From Homalodisca vitripennis (Eukaryota > Arthropoda > Insecta > Hemiptera > Cicadellidae): a DNA stretch of 64,000 nt. This document shows, piece after piece, positions 1-11,104 of the stretch. Both the position numbers and the translations under genes were made by a program. How positions within the stretch are numbered: position 1 is the first letter of the stretch; each line of letters begins with the position of its first letter. The notes below the pieces were generated by a model. That model was not told where the DNA came from and searched no databases. It worked only from the letters and a program-made list of their open reading frames with translations. The stretch is from contig NW_025776843.1 in the NCBI RefSeq assembly GCF_021130785.1, positions 59,230 to 123,229 on the forward strand, in the 5' to 3' direction.

Positions 1-850
1 ATAATTTAGTTCCGGAACATTGGATGTAAAATAATATTATATTATACTGGCTGATTAGGTTGCGAAATTTACATTGTATGAAATTTAATTAACTAATTTA
101 CGGTACACATGAAACTTAATGATTATTATACATATGATAATCAACAATATGATAATAACTAATATACATGATTCTCTTGGTACAAGGAAGAGCTATATTC
201 ATAATACGCTTTAATATTAACACGCAAATAGCTTTCCATCTGTACGTTATCTCTTTCCTTAAATTTTTTTAACCTTGAATACTAAGCTGTATCGGTTTAT
301 TTATCTCATTAAAGTATGACCTAGATACGACAACGTCTCAGCACGTTTTGCTTACTTTGAGATTGTGTGCAAAACTTCAAATCTCTTGCTCATTTTATTC
401 TTGGATGAGCTGCATACAGATAGAGACAGATAAGATCAAACAGAAATAAAATTGATACGAAAATGATATATCATACAATGTATCCTTATCTACGTAGAAC
501 TGAAGTGTCATGCAAAACCTGTAATCTACAAATGAAATATTTTTTCACATAGCCTGCAAAATAATGTATTAAATTTTTTTTGTTTAGGTTTCATTGCGTT
601 GTTTAAATAATAAACATAGCGGTCAGCTAGGGAAGATACTACTTCGCAGGAGTTGCCTAAAACCAATCCTTGTAACCTAATCTTTACGTTTCTTATTTAC
701 TCTATCATTTTTTCGTTTTATTATGTGAATAAATATGTCAAATTTCCAAACCATCTACAATTATATTTACTTTTCTTACATATTAATTTATTATTCTGCT
801 ATTTACCTATAAGAAACATATAAAAATAAGCAAAATGCTGCTGAGTATCA
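1..850. other. AT-rich non-coding sequence
   Basis: No reading frame of convincing length or composition, no tRNA-like fold and no clear repeat structure was seen here. The stretch reads as intergenic or intronic DNA. Confidence 0.5.
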
Positions 851-908
851 TGCACAAGAATCGAACTCAGGTACTTGTTATATATTAATGAAGCTACAAG
901 CAAAATTT
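851..908 (-). repeat. possible tRNA-derived SINE head
   Basis: Read on the minus strand, this piece has a TAGCTTCATTA stretch resembling a pol III A box. About 25 bases further on is AGTTCGATTCT, close to the B-box consensus GGTTCGANTCC. That order and spacing match tRNA-derived SINEs. It is too degenerate to be a functional tRNA, and no acceptor stem or CCA region is visible. It could be a chance match. Confidence 0.3.
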
Positions 909-1900
909 TAAATTAACATGTAGATTTGTCTTGAAGATATCATGTGGGCAGTCATACAGACAGAAAAACAATTATGTCTAGTCTTTTAGAGAAAGTCTTT
1001 GCTAACCCACAGCCAATGACAACTTTAATGACAAACATCTTAGGACTTTAGAATAAAATAGTATTATACATTCCAACAGTTTCAGCCTTATAATAGTATA
1101 GCAGCCTTTAAAATGGTAAAAGTAGGTACTGGATCATCAACTCAGGGACAGAATAAAATAAAGGTCCTCTCCTTACTAAAGAAATATGTAGAATTAAGTG
1201 GTTTCTTTTAGGTAATATGATAAGATGTTAAGTGTTGGTTTTATTTCTCTGTCGATTATCAGTGTAAAAATTTGTAAATTCATTATAACTGTTATGCGTT
1301 TTAAGTAGAAAACCGAATAATACGTACCCAATGATTTAAGATTCCGTTTTTTGTAATAGTCATACGGGCCTCTGCGCTCACACGTTACCTGGAACTGTAG
1401 TCATGGAGCATTTGGATCATACAGACCTTTTAGCGCTCGATCCCAGCGTGTTTTTATAAACTACTGTAATTATGCCTATCCACGATTCAGATTTAAATTT
1501 TTAGTACCACGTGCACACATTAAAAATTGTTTTATTGAAATTGAATTGTATGATAAAGTTAGTCTAAATAACCAGAATAATACTCCTAACATACCAACAA
1601 ATCCACATTACTAAATAACCTACATTTTGTTTTGTTAATTGATGCATTGCACTTTCATGTGAAAACATTTATCTAAAACACTTTGTGAACAAAGCACTAT
1701 TTATAACCAATTCGTTGATATTAAATAGGGCAGAGAACAGTATATCCAATCAGCTGATATAAATTAGTTGGTGTATTATGTACAACATCCCGAGAGGCAT
1801 ATGCTTTTGTTAGTATTCACATGTTTTAAACTAAACAAAAATACTCAACAAATACTTAATTGATCAACAATGAAACTTTGTTCAAAAGCTGTAGTGCTTG
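909..1900. other. AT-rich non-coding sequence
   Basis: No supported gene. A slightly GC-richer patch near 1370-1460 has no recognisable coding frame. Confidence 0.45.
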
Positions 1901-2685
1901 TTTATGTATTATGTTTTTTTTTTAACTGACGAAGATAGTAAGAATCAATTTTAAAAACATAGTGCTCAACCTTTTCAAAAAAATAAAAATTGCTTATTAT
2001 TTCAAATTTTGTAATAACACAAAACAATACAGCTAGTAATAACTTAAAACAATTCTGCTCCTTACTAAAATCCTGGCTATTTACAAAACCTGATATTGCT
2101 TTTTTAACGAGTATTAATTTAAGTTTTATGCAACCACCTATTACATTGTTTACGTCATTATTACATAATTTTTTCATAGTAGTGTGTACGTGTAAATGTA
2201 TGTTTTGGAGTGTGGATGTTCTATAGTATGCATGTAAGTGTACGTATGTGATTTTTCTGATATTTGTATGTAATTTTATGTAATACATTAATTTAATTTA
2301 CCATTATTCTAATATATTTTTTATACATTTTTTGTAAAATTATTTATGATTTTAGTACATAAGATTGTATATTTGTATTTTTTCAAAGCTTATTTTATAT
2401 TTTTCATTCTTTGCATTGTCTCATTAGTTCCTAGTCACTCTATTTTGTATAAACGTCGGCTATATGTATTTATTTTGGTTGTAGTTTCCTGTAGTCTTGT
2501 GCAGACGTCGCGGAGAGCAGTCTGTTGACCTTTTAGTTTTTTTTATGTGAGAGCAAGCAATAAACTGTTTATTTGTGTATTGTGTATCTGTTACACTGAC
2601 CAGCTACTTGTTTTTGTAAGTTTTCTCATTTATTTGTAAACATGAATGTAAATGATGGAAAATAAATATTTATTTATTTAATTAG
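1901..2685 (+). mobile_element. retroelement 3'-end-like remnant
   Basis: The stretch contains a TATAAA-like motif near 2447, an AATAAA polyadenylation signal near 2559, and ends in an (ATTT)n-type tail at about 2660-2682. Similar short A/T-repeat tails close many insect LINE copies. The short frames inside show no recognised domain. The part around 2440-2600 could instead be a solo LTR, but no clear TG...CA ends or target duplication were found. Confidence 0.3.
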
Positions 2686-3467
2686 TTTGATGCCCAAGAA
2701 TACATAATAAAAAATTATTGTTTATTATTTGTAAATATTTATTTCAGTTTATACATTTGTATTATATTTTTACGATATTACCTCGTTTTACTTTTTGTAG
2801 TTCTAAAATTAAAATTTAATATAGTTATAATATTTTTTATTTATTATGTATAGTTTTATAGCTTTTTATTGGTAAGCGTTTGCAAATCCTATCACTCCAT
2901 GAACTAAAAAATCGTTTCTGTCTGCACGCACGATATACCGATAACGAGTTAACTTATAATTTTCAAATATGCATACAGCTTCAATTATATACAAGGAGCA
3001 TTGAATTCAATTATTTTGCATGGGACTTCGCTAAGGGTAGTGAAAAGGTAGTGAATGGGTAACCACGATGGCGACGACTATATTGTAGAATAAATAAGTT
3101 TATTAATCAACTGATCACAAGCATATTCAATTTTAACATGTAACATAAATGAGCTACAGTCTTGATATTTTGTATACAACCTCAGCAAAGATTGTTATGC
3201 GCTATATCGTATGTCGTATTCCTACTTTGTAACTAATATAAGAAGATGAATTCCATAAAATACCGATCTCGCAAAACTTAGCTTTATAATAAATAATACC
3301 TTAATGGAATAATTATAACATTATTATTTTCAGCTTAAAAATTGATGTAATAATATTCAATAAGAATAATCACCACGTTGATATTTACGCGAGTAAACGT
3401 TAAATTCGTAATTTAGGGGCCAAGAGTTAATTCGTATTAAATTTGTATATAATCTACATTTTATTTA
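2686..3467. other. AT-rich non-coding sequence
   Basis: Short frames such as the one at 2880-3062 have no recognisable domain and are most likely chance ORFs. Confidence 0.4.
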
Positions 3468-4043
3468 ATTCTCGTATGAGAAAGAAATCCATCTTTGGAT
3501 GAGACTGAATGAATTTTCACAGCGGGATAACAAATAACGGAACAATTAGTGTAATCAGATTACAAACTCAGTCTCGTCATGGAGGGACTAACGACGCAGC
3601 TTACCTCTATCTAACTCTCTCATCCTAACACTAACTTCATACGGACCGTTACTCTCCAGAGAAAGTCTTGTGTCTGTACTCTATTTGGACGACTCTAAAT
3701 GAACTTTCACAGCGGGATGACAGGTAACATAACAGTTAGTGTAATCAGATTACAAACTCGCACATTGGACATATACGTGTCGCAGCTTACCTCCATCTCT
3801 AACTCTCTTATCCTAACACTAACTTTGTATGGTACGTTACTCTCCAGAGAACGTCTTGTGTCTGTACTCTATTTGGAAGACTCTGAATGAACATTCACGG
3901 CGTTATGACAGATAACAGCACAATTAATGAAATCAGATTACAAACTCAGTCTCGTGTTGGACAGACCTACGACGCAGCTTACGTCCATCTAACTCTAACT
4001 AATTAAATTTTTATTTCATTCTCGTATGAGAAAGAAATCCATC
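3468..4043. repeat. short, diverged array of 190-bp satellite
   Basis: About three tandem units are seen. The anchor ATTACAAACTC recurs at 3559, 3749 and 3937, spacings of 190 and 188 bp. Each unit carries the phrases TTACCTCCATCTAACTC, CATCCTAACACTAACTT and GTTACTCTCCAGAGAA. The array is bracketed by a direct repeat of about 26 bp (3468-3493 and 4018-4043) containing the small palindrome CTCGTATGAG. The second unit has a variant segment beginning GCACATTGGACATATACGTG, shared with the partial units at 4755 and 10203. Units here are clearly more diverged from one another than those at 8141-10300. Confidence 0.9.
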
Positions 4044-4351
4044 GTCATCTGCGCTAATTTTGGTAAAAGTTGAAATACTAGAGTATCGAAAAGATAAAAA
4101 TACATAAAAAAATATTTTCGATCATATTTTACCTTTCCAAACATTTAAAATTAAACAAATATACAATACTTATATCAACGTAATACTGTACAAACAAATG
4201 AATAAATTGATAGTCATCACTTTTAGCGAAACAGCCGGTCCGTATAAGGTTAGCAGTATTTGATTTAATATTTATTGACGTGTTTGACGGTTGGTTTTAA
4301 ATGTTTCAGGCCAAGAAAAGTGTAATATATCTAGAGGAATTCTTCTATCGT
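4044..4351. other. AT-rich spacer
   Basis: Nothing recognisable between the satellite array and the duplicated block that follows. Confidence 0.4.
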
Positions 4352-4672
4352 TATCAAGTAAATACGGATTACGTGCTTTTACAACATAAAGTTTTACGTT
4401 TTATTATTACTCGCAGAATGCAACTATATAATTATTGGGTACCTGAGTTCCCAAATACATCTAAGGAAGCAAACTTGATTTAAGTAAAATATGTATCAAT
4501 ATTTTAATATATTTAAAACCGTAAGCAGAACACATGGTAATGCTTAAGAATATCAGTTGGAAAATAATTTTGGTTTTATCTCCCATGGTACGCTCGTTTG
4601 TTCTAAATTTGTTCTAAACTAAAGAAAATTAATAAGAGACTGAACTATACTACTTGAATCCACAGCGAGAAT
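4352..4672. repeat. duplicated block X, copy 1
   Basis: This block recurs in direct orientation at 6357-6662 with small substitutions and indels. Both copies share ATCAAGTAAATACRGATTACG at the left end and TTGAATCCACAGCGAGAA at the right end. The 60-codon frame at 4301-4483 is broken in the second copy, which argues against it being a gene. Confidence 0.85.
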
Positions 4673-4749
4673 CTTAGGACCTAACAAGACAGAGAGTAAA
4701 TAGTAACACACAACGAGGATGCATGACTAGCAAACAACATAGGCAACAA

Positions 4750-5671
4750 CATATGCACATTGGACATATACGTGTCGCAGTTTACCTCCATCTAACTCTC
4801 TAATACCAACACTAATTTAATCGATTCCGTTACTCCGCAGAAAGCATGTTGCACCTGTTATCTTTTTATTCATCTCGTTTTTATTGATTGTACGGTAAAA
4901 TTTTAAACCATTTAACATTATTTAATAAAATTTTATGTTGTTGGTATATTTAATAATTTAAAAATTGAAAGTTTACTTTTCAATCCACGTTATTAGATGT
5001 GTACTATCTTATAGTATTGTGATTTTAATATTTAAGTAATCATGAATAAAATACAGATCTAGTAATGGTAAGATAATTATTAACAGTCTTAAATAGATTT
5101 AACACATTTATTTTAAATGAATTTTATTATATATATCTTATTTAAACGTTGTAAGAAGTATTTTTCTTACTACGTTTATTGTTCGCTGGCATATAAATAT
5201 TTTATTGCATTCAACTTTCTACCTATGCTGAATAGCTCATAAATATTTTTATCTTTAAGTGTTAATTTCACGTAATGCAAAAATTCTAGTTGTTCTGAAT
5301 GGTAGTAACTGGGTTATACAAAGTGTACATTAGAAAACAATTATATGGCTCATTTGAAGTAAAGTTTTGAAAATGTAGATAATTTTAAATAAAAGTTGGA
5401 TTTTATATATTTTTTACAAAAAAGGTAATTTTAAGAAAAAGAAAGGACATACATAACATTTATCAATCATGATAAAATACTCTATGTAGTGAATATAATT
5501 TCAAGCGAACACATATTTAAAAAATATTTTGTCGCTAAAGAGGTCTAATACTAATGTGACGGAAAATAGTGACACACAACACACACCAAACGTATAGTAA
5601 ACTGTATATTTCAGTATAGAATGAGACATGTAAAGTAGTAATTTACAACACAGACAAGTCCACAATTGCAA
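4750..5671. repeat. duplicated block Y, copy 1 (receptor downstream flank)
   Basis: The block starts with a partial satellite unit (GCACATTGGACATATACGTG at 4755) and continues through unique sequence into the receptor pseudogene at 5672. The same order appears at 10203-11104 upstream (in plus coordinates) of the intact receptor exon. Shared landmarks include TTTACTTTTCAATCCACG, GTTGGATTTTATATATTTTT and ATTTATCAATCATGAT. It is the 3' flank of the duplicated receptor gene. Confidence 0.85.
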
Positions 5672-6014
5672 CTACGAGAACTGTGAGTGAAACTGAATCA
5701 TAATCACTAGATAGGTCGTCACAGCTGCAGTAATCGAAGTTAAAGTTTATTTGTTGATCTGGAAAAATCCCGCTGCAGAAAATTCCACGCGTTTGTTTAA
5801 CAACTGCAGCAAAGTTGACTTTAACTGTTCCCTCAGATCCGAGCTCATTTCCAGGTTGATCTGCTTACGGATGAGCGGTGCAGTCTCACCGGCCGCCTCA
5901 GAGACACCAGAGCTAGACACAGCGACCAGCATCAGGAAGCTGGCGTCGCAAAAGATAACAGCTCCGATACTACAATGGGAAATTTTGTCTACCTATGTTT
6001 TTATAATGAACATA
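5672..6014 (-). pseudogene. gustatory receptor pseudogene, C-terminal fragment
   Basis: The minus strand encodes the last 110 or so residues of a 7tm_7 gustatory receptor, closely matching the C-terminus of the receptor at 11105-12163. Shared stretches include SSSGVSE, AGETAPLIRKQINLE, LLQLLNKRVEFSAAGFFQINK and the family signature TYLVIMIQF. It is broken in three ways. An in-frame TAA follows FFQINK where the intact copy has AAT. A 4-nt insertion near 5985-5995 shifts the frame. Everything upstream of about 6014 is missing, replaced by a LINE-like tail. The stop at 5672-5674 corresponds to the stop of the intact copy. It is a partial tandem duplicate and cannot make a functional seven-pass receptor. 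Confidence 0.9.
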
Positions 6015-6356
6015 GGCTACGCTAAATTTTATTTTTTTGTTCGTATTGTATTTGCTCATATGTATAGGTATTTCTTAGTAGTATAGTAAGTAACTCTATA
6101 GTTTATACGCTACTTTAATTAAGTATTTTTTTTACGGATCCACTTGCATGTTACACTTGTTTATGAACTATATTGTTGTTGTAATTTTTCTTTTCATTCA
6201 CGATGTTGATGTTATTTGGCACTTGTTTTGGCTTTTGTTTGCTTTAGCATGTATGCATGTAAACCATTTATGTAAGTTGTTTTTATCAAACCTGCTGTAT
6301 TTTCATAATATCTATATCAAATGTAAAATGGTGTATACCGTATGTAAATAAATAAA
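6015..6356 (+). mobile_element. 5'-truncated LINE 3' end interrupting the receptor copy
   Basis: Sequence unrelated to the receptor begins abruptly at about 6015 and ends in an (AAAT)n tail at 6343-6356, typical of a 5'-truncated non-LTR insertion on the plus strand. Its end resembles the tail near 2640-2682. It lies exactly at the junction between the receptor fragment and block X copy 2, so no simple target duplication is visible. The insertion may have been accompanied by a rearrangement. The 67-codon frame at 6148-6351 has no recognised domain. Confidence 0.5.
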
Positions 6357-6662
6357 TCAAGTAAATACAGATTACGTGCTTTTATAACATAAGGTTTTAC
6401 GTTTTATTATTACTCGCAGAATGCAACTATATATTTGGTACCTGAGTTCCCAAATACATATAAGGAAGCAAACTTGATTTAAGTAAAATATGTATCAATT
6501 GTTTAATATTTTTTAAACAATAAGCAGAACACATTGTTAATGCTTAAGAATAATATCAGTTGGAAATAATTTTTGTTTTATCTCCCATGCTATGCTCGTT
6601 TGTTCCGAACTCACGAAAATTAATAAGAGATTGAACTATACTACTTGAATCCACAGCGAGAA
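6357..6662. repeat. duplicated block X, copy 2
   Basis: Direct-orientation partner of 4352-4672. Homology starts immediately after the (AAAT)n tail and ends at CCACAGCGAGAA; the following sequence diverges. Confidence 0.85.
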
Positions 6663-7395
6663 AGCTTATCATAATAATCGCGCCCCAAACCGAAGGCTAT
6701 TAACTGTTCTAATGGCGGTAGTAAGTACCCCTAAGAGGCTCAGGACCTACTGAAGCAGCCAGACTTCTTAATCTCCTGCAAGAGTATTCTGTAGATAAGA
6801 TTTGTTTTCTGTTTAAAATAAGATGGTCCATATATATTTAATAATTATGAATAAGTTTTTATGGTACAAACTCATCTGAAAAAATAAGTAAAATATATGT
6901 TTATATGTAACTAGTTCTAAATTTATCCACAGAATGAAAGGAAATTTTGAAATATTTTCATCGAAATAAAAGTTTTATAAATTATTTTATTATATCAGGA
7001 AACTTGTTGATTACCTCTCATCGGTCTGAGAAGAAGTTTAAAAAAAATAGTTGTTCGGTGTTGGTTTGTTTCCAAGTTTTCCCTACCAAGGTTGTCTAGT
7101 CCATGAACATTCCTGCTCACAGCCAAAACACACCTTATTCCCAGCAATAGAGACCCATTTTTATGTAGAGGGTGTCAGTAAGTCTGTAATCCTAAGCTCC
7201 TATACGACTCTCGAATTTATGATTTAAATGTTCTTGACTGCTTTTTTAAATCTTAAAACTATTTCAAACTGTTCTATGTCCCTGGATAAGAGTTGCTTCC
7301 TCTTTACCACTTTTTGTCATATACAGATAAAAAATATTCCAATATTCTATTATAGCACAATATTCTAGAACTTACATATACAAAACCATTTATCT
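6663..7395. other. AT-rich non-coding sequence
   Basis: No gene-like frame and no recognised repeat. Confidence 0.4.
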
Positions 7396-7550
7396 ACATT
7401 TTCAAAACTTTACTTCAAATGAGCCATATAATTGTTTTCTAATGTACACTTTGTATAACCCAGTTACTACCATTCAGAACAACTATACTTTTCGCATTAT
7501 GTGAAATTAACACTTTTAAAGATGAAAATAATTATGAGCTATTCGGTGTT
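7396..7550. repeat. inverted partial copy of block Y
   Basis: This is the reverse complement of about 5225-5390. The run from TTATCTACATTTTCAAAACT through the Y-block landmark for CCATTCAGAACAACTA matches base for base over long stretches. A third, direct copy is at about 10670-10815. It shows that block Y exists in both orientations within 6 kb. Confidence 0.85.
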
Positions 7551-7552
7551 AA

Positions 7553-7676
7553 CGGTTCACAAGGACAGCCCCACGGGTCCTTCGAAATAGGGTTCCCTGT
7601 GAGTTACTTTAATTGGGGTACACGACTAAAGCCAAAACCTACCTCTTAGTTACTGTTACTGTTATAGTGAATTTAT
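7553..7676. repeat. dispersed repeat, copy 1
   Basis: A 120-bp stretch matching 55950-56075 in direct orientation. Shared phrases are GGTTYTCACAAAGGAYAGCC-type sequence, CCCACGG, TTATTGGGGTAC-like sequence and CCTCTYAGTTACT. No coding capacity. Its class (SINE or MITE) cannot be decided from two copies. Confidence 0.7.
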
Positions 7677-8140
7677 TTTATAAAACTACCTATATATGTT
7701 AGTTTAAGACTTTCTTTGGAAGTATGCACTAAAAATACATTTCACGAGTAACGAAATAGAAAAGCACGAATTGGTCAAGGTTTGATAACTAGAAAGTTGA
7801 CATAGTTAAGACTATGAACAATTAAAGATTACTAGAAATCTGTGTCAACCTGTTAGTTGCAACAACATAATAAGCAACAAAGAATAACTCAGATGGCAAA
7901 AAAAATTAAATCGACCAAAGTATTTTGTAATGTTAGGTGAAAAAAATGTTTCCCTCAGTCCAATAAATACTCACAAATAGAAATTCTGAGGGAAATAATT
8001 AAACTTTTATTATGCTTAGATGAAGCTTAAAGTATTATTTGTGTTCATGTTTGATTCCTATATTGTTTACCGAATACATAAAAGGTTCAAATTGATCTGT
8101 ACCACAAAAATTTATTAAAAAGTTAATAATTTCTTTTATT
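7677..8140. other. AT-rich non-coding sequence
   Basis: No supported feature. Confidence 0.4.
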
Positions 8141-10300
8141 TTACAATTAGTGAAATTAGATTACAAACTCAGTCTCTTAATAGAGAGACTTAAGACGCGG
8201 CTTACCTGCATCTAACTCCTCTTATCCTAACACTAACTTCATACTGTCCGTTACTCTCCAGAGAACGTTTTGTGTCTGTATTCTATTTGAACGAATATGA
8301 TTGAACTTTTACGGCGTTATGACAGGTAACAGCACAATTAGTGCAATCGGATTACAATCTCAGTCTCGTAATATAGAGACCTACGATGCAGCTTACCTCC
8401 ATCTAACTCTCTCATCCTAACACTAATTTCATACGGACCGTTACTCTCCAGAGAACGTGATGTGTCTGTACTCTATTTGAACGAATATGATTGAACTTTT
8501 ACGGCGTTATGACGGATAACAGGACAATTAGTGCAATCGGATTACAATCTCACTCTCGTAATATAGAGACCTACGATGCAGCTTACCTCCATCTAACTCT
8601 CTCATCCTAACACTAATTTCATACGGACCGTAACTCTCCAGAGAACGTCATGTGTCTGTACTCTATTTGAACGAATATGATTGAACTTTTACGGCGTTAT
8701 GACAGATAACATCACAATTAGTGCAATCGGATTACAATCTCAGTCTCGTAATATAGAGACCTACGATGCAGCTTACCTCCATCTAACTCTCTCATCCTAA
8801 CACTAATTTCATACGGACCGTAACTCTCCAGAGAACGTCATGTGTCTGTACTCTATTTGAACGAATATGATTGAACTTTTACGGCGTTATGACAGATAAC
8901 AGCACAATTAGTGCAATCGGATTACAATCTCAGTCTCGTAATATAGAGACCTACGATGCAGCTTACCTCCATCTAACTCTCTCATCCTAACACTAATTTC
9001 ATACGGACCGTTACTCTCCAGAGAACGTCATGTGTCTGTACTCTATTTGAACGAATATGATTGAACTTTTACGGCGTTATGACAGGTAACAGCACAATTA
9101 GTGCAATCGGATTACAATCTCAGTCTCGTAATATAGAGACCTACGATGCAGCTTACCTCCATCTAACTCTCTCATCCTAACACTAATTTCATACGGACCG
9201 TTACTCTCCAGAGAACGTCATGTGTCTGTACTCTATTTGAACGAATATGATTGAACTTTTTACGGCGTTATGACAGATAATAGCACAATTAATGCAATCG
9301 GATTACAATCTCAGTCTCGTAATATAGAGACCTACGATGCAGCTTACCTCCATCTAACCCTCTCATCCTAACACTAATTTCATACGAACCGTTACTCTCC
9401 AGAGAACGTGATGTGTCTGTACTCTATTTGAACGAATATGATTGAACTTTTACGGCGTTATGACAGGTAACAGCACAATTAGTGCAATCGGATCACAATC
9501 TCAGTCTCGTAATATAGAGACCTACGATGCAGCTTACCTCCATCTAACCCTCTCATCCTAACACTAATTTCATACGAACCGTTACTCTCCAGAGAACGTG
9601 ATGTGTCTGTACTCTATTTGAACGAATATGATTGAACTTTTACGGCGTTATGACAGGTAACAGCACAATTAGTGCAATCGGATTACAATCTCAGTCTCGT
9701 AATATAGAGACCTACGATGCAGCTTACCTCCATCTAACTCTCTCATCCTAACACTAATTTCATACGGACCGTAACTCTCCAGAGAACGACATGTGTCTGT
9801 ACTCTATTTGAACGAATATAATTGAACTTTTACGGCGTTATGACAGATAACAGCACAATTAGTGCAATCGGATTACAATCTCAGTCTCGTAATATAGAGA
9901 CCTACGATGCAGCTTACCTCCATCTAACTCTCTCATCCTAACACTAATTTCATACGGACCGTTACTCTCCAGAGAACGTCATGTGTCTGTACTCTATTTG
10001 CACGACTCTGAATAAACTTTCACGGCGTTGTGACAGATAACAGTACAATTAGTGCAATCGGATTACAAACTCAGTCTCGTAATATAATACGGTCCGTTAC
10101 TCTCTAGAGAACGTCTTGTCTTTATACTCTATTTGGAATGAACTTTTACGGCTGGATGACAGATAACAGGACAGTTAGTGTAATCAGATTACAAACTCAT
10201 TCGCACATTGGACATATACGTGTCGCAGTTTACCTCCATCTAACTCGAATACCAACACTAATTTAATCAATTTCTTTACTCCTCAGAAATCATGTTGCAC
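8141..10300. repeat. homogeneous 190-bp satellite array, about 11 units
   Basis: The anchor ATTACAATCT recurs at 8351, 8541, 8731, 8921, 9111, 9302, 9492 (one base changed), 9682, 9872 and, with one change, 10062, giving an exact 190-bp period with a single 191-bp step. Central units differ by only a few bases, while the first (8157) and last (from about 9990) units are diverged and resemble the 3468-4043 array. This pattern, homogenised centre and decayed edges, is typical of unequal exchange. The last unit merges into block Y at about 10203. No long frame runs through the array. Confidence 0.95.
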
Positions 10301-11104
10301 CTGGAATTTTCTCTTTTTTATTGATTGTTTTACTTAGGGTAAAAATTTACATAATTTAATATTACTTTTTTAATTTTAGATCATTGGTATATTTGACATT
10401 TTAAATTTACTTTTCAATCCACGCTATTAGATTTGTACTATCTTATATCATTATGATTATAATATTTTTGTCATCATGAAAAACATACAGATCTCGTAAT
10501 GGTAAACAATTGAAAACAGTCTTAAATAGATTTAACACATTTTATTTGAAAAACATCTTATTACTTACACACTATATCTTATTTCAACTGTGTATGAAGT
10601 TATTTCTTACTACATTTGTTGTTCGCTGAATATCAATACTTTATTGTATTCACCTTTCTAAGCTTAATCCTTATAATTATTTCCATCTTTAAAAACTATT
10701 CAAGTGTTAATTTTACATAATACAAAAAGCATAGTTGTTATGAATGGTACATTACAAAACAATGTTATGGCTCACGTTGACTCATTTGAAGTAAGGTTTT
10801 GAAAATTTAGATAATTTGAAAAGAAAAGTTGGATTTTATATATTTTTCACAAAAGAGGTAATTTTGCGATAAAGAAAGGGCATGCAAAACATTTATCAAT
10901 CATGATGAAATACTCAATGTAGTGAATATCATTTCAAACGAAAACATATTTAAGGAATATTTTGTCGCTGAAGAGGTCTAATATTATCGTGTCGGAAAAT
11001 AGTGACACACAACACACACGAAACGTTCAGTGAACTGTACATTTCAGTATAGAATTATACATGTAATATGGTAACCTACAACACAGACAAGTCCACAATT
11101 GCGA
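10203..11104. repeat. duplicated block Y, copy 2 (receptor downstream flank)
   Basis: Homologous to 4755-5671 in the same orientation, beginning with the partial satellite unit and ending at the receptor stop codon. Includes likely 3' UTR of the minus-strand receptor gene; AATAAA-type signals cannot be assigned confidently in such AT-rich DNA. Confidence 0.85.

Noticed and set aside
1902..2288. 128-codon minus-strand ORF
   Set aside because: Composition (I, K, N, Y, F, H-rich) is what AT-rich random sequence gives; no domain, and an overlapping frame is open on the other strand.
5751..6086. Plus-strand ORF over the receptor pseudogene
   Set aside because: Antisense shadow of the conserved minus-strand receptor sequence; the equivalent frame at 11187-11432 is the same shadow in the intact copy.
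8141..10300. CRISPR-like or other programmed repeat array
   Set aside because: The 190-bp units are contiguous with no unique spacers; this is a tandem satellite in a eukaryotic genome.
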